This document shows, piece after piece, positions 49,741-53,123 of a stretch of 53,123 bases of DNA. The position numbers were made by a program, and so were the translations under genes. The notes below the pieces were generated by a model, which was given only the letters and a program-made list of their open reading frames with translations, did no database searches and had not been told where the DNA came from. The stretch lies in the NCBI GenBank assembly GCA_035315065.1, contig DATFYM010000094.1, positions 1 through 53,123 on the forward strand, given 5' to 3'. The stretch is from DATFYM01 sp035315065 (GTDB lineage Bacteria > Acidobacteriota > Terriglobia > UBA7540). Numbering within the stretch: position 1 is the first letter of the stretch; every line of letters starts with the position of its first letter.

Positions 49741-52425
49741 TTAGGAAGTTGCCGGATTCGCCTTCTCCGGATTGATCTTCATCTCCCGTCGCGCTTGTTG
49801 CACCACCTCGGGCTTGATTTGCTTGTCGCGCGCCAGCGCCGCCAGCGTCGCCAGGGTGATGAAGCGCTCATCCACTTCGAAGAAGTCGCGCAACGCGGCG
49901 CGACTATCGCTGCGGCCGTAGCCATCGGTGCCGAGCGAAGTGAGCGGACCGGGCAGCCAACGCGCGATCGAGTCGGGCAGCGCCTTGACGTAGTCCGTAG
50001 CCGCCACTATCGGGCCCGGCGCGCCGCTGAGCGCCTGGGCGACATAGGGCACGTGCGGCTCCTGCGTGGGGTGCAGCGTATTCCAGCGGTCCGCGTCGTG
50101 GCCGTCGCGATAGAGCTGCTTGTAGCTGGTGACACTCCACACGTCGGCGGCGACGCCGAACTTCTCCTCCAGCCGCGCCTGGGCCTTCAGCGCTTCGTTC
50201 AGGATGGCGCCGCTGCCCAGAAGCCGGGCGCGGGCCTTGGCCTTCTTGTTGGCCGACGCGCGCACTCTATAGATGCCCTTGAGGATTCCTTCCCGCACGC
50301 CCTTTCCTGCCGGAAGCGCGGGCATGGGATAAGGCTCGTTGGTGAGCGTCAGGTAATAGAAAATGCTCTCCTGCTCGTGGTACATGCGGCGGATGCCGTC
50401 TTGAATGATCACCGCCAACTCGTACGCGAAGGCCGGGTCGTAGGCAAGCAAGTTGGGAACTGGATAGGCTAGGAGTTGACTGTTGCCGTCCTGGTGTTGG
50501 AGCCCTTCGCCGGCCAGGGTGGTGCGGCCGGCGGTGGCGCCCAGCAGGAACCCCTTGGCGCGCGTATCGCCCGCCGCCCAGATCAGGTCGCCGATGCGCT
50601 GCAATCCGAACATCGAGTAAAAGGTGAAGAACGGGATCATGTTGAGGCCGTGGGTGGCGTAGGCCGAGCCGGCGGCGATGAATGAGCAAATCGATCCGGC
50701 TTCGGTGATGCCCTCTTCCAGGATCTGGCCGTCCTTGGCCTCTTTGTAGTAGAGAAGAGTGTCTCGATCCACCGGCTCGTAAATCTGGCCGACGTGCGAG
50801 TAAATCCCCACCTGGCGGAAGAGCGCTTCCATGCCGAAGGTGCGCGCTTCGTCGGGCACAATGGGCACGATCAGCTTGCCCACGTCCTTATCGTGCAGCA
50901 GCTTCGCCAGCAGACGGACGAAAGCCATGGTGGTGGAGACTTCGTGCCCGTTGGTTCCCTCGTAAAACTCCTTGAACAGGCTGTCGGCGGGAAGCGCCAG
51001 GGGCTTGGCCACCTCCACCCGCGAAGGCACGTAGCCTCCCAGTTCGCGCCGCCGTTCGTGCAGATACTGCATTTCGGGCGCGTCGTCGCCGGGCTTATAG
51101 AACGGCGCCTGGGAGACCTCTTCGTCGGAGATCGGGATGCCAAAGCGGGTGCGGAAAGCGCCCAGTTCGTCTTCGTTCAGCTTTTTCTGCTGGTGGGTGA
51201 TGTTCTTGCCCTCACCGGCTTCGCCCAGGCCGTATCCTTTGATAGTGCGCGCCAGGATCACAGTGGGGGAGCCTTGGTGTTCCATGGCGGCTTGGTAAGC
51301 GGCAAAGACTTTGCGCGGGTCGTGACCGCCCAAGCGGAGCTTGGCTACCTGCTCGTCGGAAAGGTGCTTCACCAGTTCGAGCATGCGCGGGTCCGTGCCA
51401 AAAAAGTGCTGGCGGACGTAAGCGCCGGATTCCACCGTATATTTCTGGCGCTCGCCGTCCACCACTTCGCCGGCGCGCTGGATCAGCAGGCCGTCGTGGT
51501 CCTTGGCGAACAGCGCGTCCCAGTCGGTGCCCCAGACCACTTTGATCACGTTCCATCCGGCGCCGCGGAAGACGGCTTCCAGTTCCTGGACAATGTTGCC
51601 GTTGCCGCGCACCGGGCCGTCGAGCCGCTGCAAGTTGCAATTGATCACGAAGATCAGGTTGTCCAGCTTCTCGCGCGCCGCCAACGAAATCGCGCCCAGC
51701 GACTCGGGCTCGTCGGTTTCGCCGTCACCCAGAAACGCCCAGACCTTGGCGTCGGAGGGTTTCTTGAGTCCGCGGTCCTCCAGGTAGCGGCTGAAGCGCG
51801 CCTGGTAAATGGCCATGATCGGCGACAGTCCCATGGAGACGGTGGGGAACTCCCAGAAGTCCGGCATCAGCCAGGGGTGGGGGTAGGAAGAGAGGCCACC
51901 GCCGGGACTCAGCTCGCGGCGGAAGTTTTGCAGCTTCTCCGCCGGCAGGCGGCCCTCGAGAAAGGCGCGGGCGTAGATGCCGGGTGACGCGTGCCCCTGG
52001 AAATAAACAATGTCGCCCTCGTGCTCGCCGGTGCGTCCGCGGAAAAAGTGATTCATGCCTACTTCCACCAGGGTCGCCGCCGACGCGTAGGTGGAGATGT
52101 GGCCGCCGATGCCGTGCGATTCGCGGTTGGCGCGCACCACCATGGCCATGGCGTTCCAGCGGATCAGGCTCTTGATGCGCCGCTCCAGTTCCTGGCTGCC
52201 GGGGAAGGGAGGCTCTTTTTCAACCGGGATGGTGTTGATGTAGGGGGTGTTGGCGCGGTAGGGCAGGCGCACGCCGTCGCGCTCGGCGTGAATCCGCAGC
52301 TTCCGGATCAGGTTCGAGACGCGCTCGGGTCCGCCTCGCTCCATAACGTAGTCGAGCGAGTCGAGCCACTCCCTGGTCTCGATGGCTTCGAGCTCCGGAT
52401 TGTCCTTATAGATTGATTCACTCAT
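49741..52425 (-). CDS. aceE: Pyruvate dehydrogenase E1 component, homodimeric type
   Basis: 894 residues, normal for homodimeric AceE. N-terminal ETREWLDSLDYVMERGGPER, GGHISTYASAATLVEVGMNH, the thiamine-diphosphate motif FLGDGETDEPESLGA ... FVINCNLQRLDGPVRGNG, GYGLGEAGEGKN, and in the C-terminal half EGITEAGSICSFIAAGSAYA and AGRTTLAGEGLQHQDGNSQL. It decarboxylates pyruvate and acetylates the lipoyl group of E2. First gene of the E1-E2-(four-helix)-E3 operon. Confidence 0.96.
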   Translation of the reverse strand: MSESIYKDNPELEAIETREWLDSLDYVMERGGPERVSNLIRKLRIHAERDGVRLPYRANTPYINTIPVEKEPPFPGSQELERRIKSLIRWNAMAMVVRANRESHGIGGHISTYASAATLVEVGMNHFFRGRTGEHEGDIVYFQGHASPGIYARAFLEGRLPAEKLQNFRRELSPGGGLSSYPHPWLMPDFWEFPTVSMGLSPIMAIYQARFSRYLEDRGLKKPSDAKVWAFLGDGETDEPESLGAISLAAREKLDNLIFVINCNLQRLDGPVRGNGNIVQELEAVFRGAGWNVIKVVWGTDWDALFAKDHDGLLIQRAGEVVDGERQKYTVESGAYVRQHFFGTDPRMLELVKHLSDEQVAKLRLGGHDPRKVFAAYQAAMEHQGSPTVILARTIKGYGLGEAGEGKNITHQQKKLNEDELGAFRTRFGIPISDEEVSQAPFYKPGDDAPEMQYLHERRRELGGYVPSRVEVAKPLALPADSLFKEFYEGTNGHEVSTTMAFVRLLAKLLHDKDVGKLIVPIVPDEARTFGMEALFRQVGIYSHVGQIYEPVDRDTLLYYKEAKDGQILEEGITEAGSICSFIAAGSAYATHGLNMIPFFTFYSMFGLQRIGDLIWAAGDTRAKGFLLGATAGRTTLAGEGLQHQDGNSQLLAYPVPNLLAYDPAFAYELAVIIQDGIRRMYHEQESIFYYLTLTNEPYPMPALPAGKGVREGILKGIYRVRASANKKAKARARLLGSGAILNEALKAQARLEEKFGVAADVWSVTSYKQLYRDGHDADRWNTLHPTQEPHVPYVAQALSGAPGPIVAATDYVKALPDSIARWLPGPLTSLGTDGYGRSDSRAALRDFFEVDERFITLATLAALARDKQIKPEVVQQARREMKINPEKANPATS

Positions 52426-53123
52426 TGCCGTTGAATCCCTTTTCGAAGAGCTGTCAGCTTTCAGCCCTTAGAAGCTGTGGAGAATTAAACGCAGAGGCAC
52501 CGAGACGGAGAGAAGAGCGGGAGGATCACATGAAAATGTCGGTTGCTTCTCCGCGTTTCCCATTTTTCTCTGTGCCTCTGTGTCTCTGTGCTAGAAGCTC
52601 CCTCGCAATTACTTCACACCTCGTCAGCTTGCCGATAGCTGATGGCTGATAGCTGATGGCTGACCCAAGACCAGCTTAGCCATGTTGCCTTCCGCTGTCA
52701 AATCCGCGGGCGCAGCGGCGCACCGACCAGTGTTGGTGGTCAGGAAAGGGAAGCTCGGCGGTAAGGCCATCGCTACACGACCGCCAAACCGAGTCACCAC
52801 CGGCAGTGGGCGGTTGGCACTTGAGTCAGGTTTGTTCCTGGGTTTGTTTTTGGAAGGGTACTCCCGGTTCAATGAGTTACCAGGTTTGTTCCAGGTTTGT
52901 TTTTTCAGGCGCTTCAATTCTAAAGGACTTATCAGGTTTGATCCAGGTTTGTTTTTGGGGTCATGTCATTGATTACGCGGCGCTTACCAGGTTTGATTGA
53001 CCCGTTTTTTCATTTTTCGACCCACCCTGCCCGCCAACCACCGGTTTACGCTCCGTCGGAGGGTTCTCGGAGGGGTTTTCAGCGTTCGCGGCAAAGGATG
53101 CGCCTTCGGATCGGCCTGTTGGC
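52426..53123. other. Non-coding repeat-rich region upstream of aceE
   Basis: About 700 bp with no gene I can support. It has a CACAGAGGC-type palindrome (about 52485-52592), AGCTGATGGCTGATAGCTGA direct repeats near 52627-52663, and four CAGGTTTG-containing units between 52827 and 53012. The aceE promoter must lie here on the minus strand. Confidence 0.6.
52827..53012. repeat. Four periodic CAGGTTTG-type units
   Basis: Units begin at 52827, 52881, 52933 and 52988, i.e. every 52-55 bp. The first three are about 25 bp and contain two CAGGTTTG-like half-units and a T-run (CAGGTTTGTTCCAGG type); the fourth keeps only one half-unit before its T-run. The sequences between them are unrelated. Confidence 0.7.

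Noticed and set aside
50794..51987. A long plus-strand open frame opposite aceE
   Set aside because: Same antisense artefact of GC-rich coding DNA; translation is histidine- and valine-rich without domain features, whereas aceE is clear.
52827..53012. CRISPR array
   Set aside because: Units are degenerate, internally doubled, and there are only four; intervals vary in length and no cas gene is in the window.

Overview
The window looks like a chromosomal segment of a GC-rich, soil-type bacterium, most likely an Acidobacteriota. Three things point there, all as inference without a database search. First, a secreted coiled-coil protein (32564-33496) carries an N-terminal block ending in KPVKVFTNDSLP, a type I associate with Acidobacteria. 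Second, almost every gap between co-directional genes is filled by a long palindrome built from short degenerate units. Third, the gene content (bifunctional rhamnulose-phosphate aldolase/dehydrogenase, homodimeric pyruvate dehydrogenase, GH35 galactosidase) fits a respiratory sugar degrader. There is no rRNA or tRNA; the only RNA gene recognised is a tmRNA.

Layout. 1-4289 (+): L-rhamnose catabolism (end of a probable isomerase, RhaD-type aldolase/dehydrogenase fusion, rhamnulokinase). 4624-9421: PhzF-like protein, one-domain phospholipase D-like protein, stand-alone receiver, MFS carrier, orphan sulfate-binding protein. 9683-16651 (-): complete [NiFe]-hydrogenase maturation operon, transcribed hypC-D-E-glutaredoxin-F-A-B, with no hydrogenase in view. 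17004-17364: tmRNA with its own promoter. 17472-18941 (-): porin, divergent from a respiratory cluster at 19410-29947 (+): GltD-like flavoprotein with Fe-S domains, Rieske protein, cytochrome b, hexaheme cytochrome c, NarG-like catalytic subunit (Tat-exported), NarH-like subunit, ethylbenzene-dehydrogenase-type heme b subunit, and a TorD/NarJ chaperone. A Crp/Fnr regulator and a RIC/YtfE iron-sulfur repair protein follow. A recurring GTGAC-N4-GTCAC/T palindrome in front of the cluster and of the RIC gene suggests one regulon.

31849-37913: a damaged mtnB-like gene, the secreted coiled-coil protein, ornithine aminotransferase, and an AT-richer island with tandem Endonuc_Holl-type nuclease relatives and several apparent frameshifts. 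37991-41546 (-): a small secreted protein, then a two-gene operon of a cobalamin-binding-type radical SAM enzyme and a protein ending in nearly identical 25-residue repeats. I regard this operon as the best candidate for an undescribed system. 41871-45482 (+): OB-fold protein, TPR protein, GH35 beta-galactosidase. 45552-52425 (-): GNAT acetyltransferase and the pyruvate dehydrogenase genes (aceE, aceF, lpd), with a four-helix-bundle gene bracketed by inverted arms between aceF and lpd. 52426-53123 is non-coding and repeat-rich.

How it works together. Rhamnose and galactosides feed central metabolism, pyruvate enters through the E1-E2-E3 complex, and quinol electrons can leave through a dedicated Rieske/cytochrome b/cytochrome c branch to an extracytoplasmic molybdenum reductase whose acceptor (nitrate, chlorate, selenate or other) cannot be decided from sequence alone. 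The RIC protein and the Dnr/Fnr-like regulator make nitrogen-oxide respiration the most economical reading.
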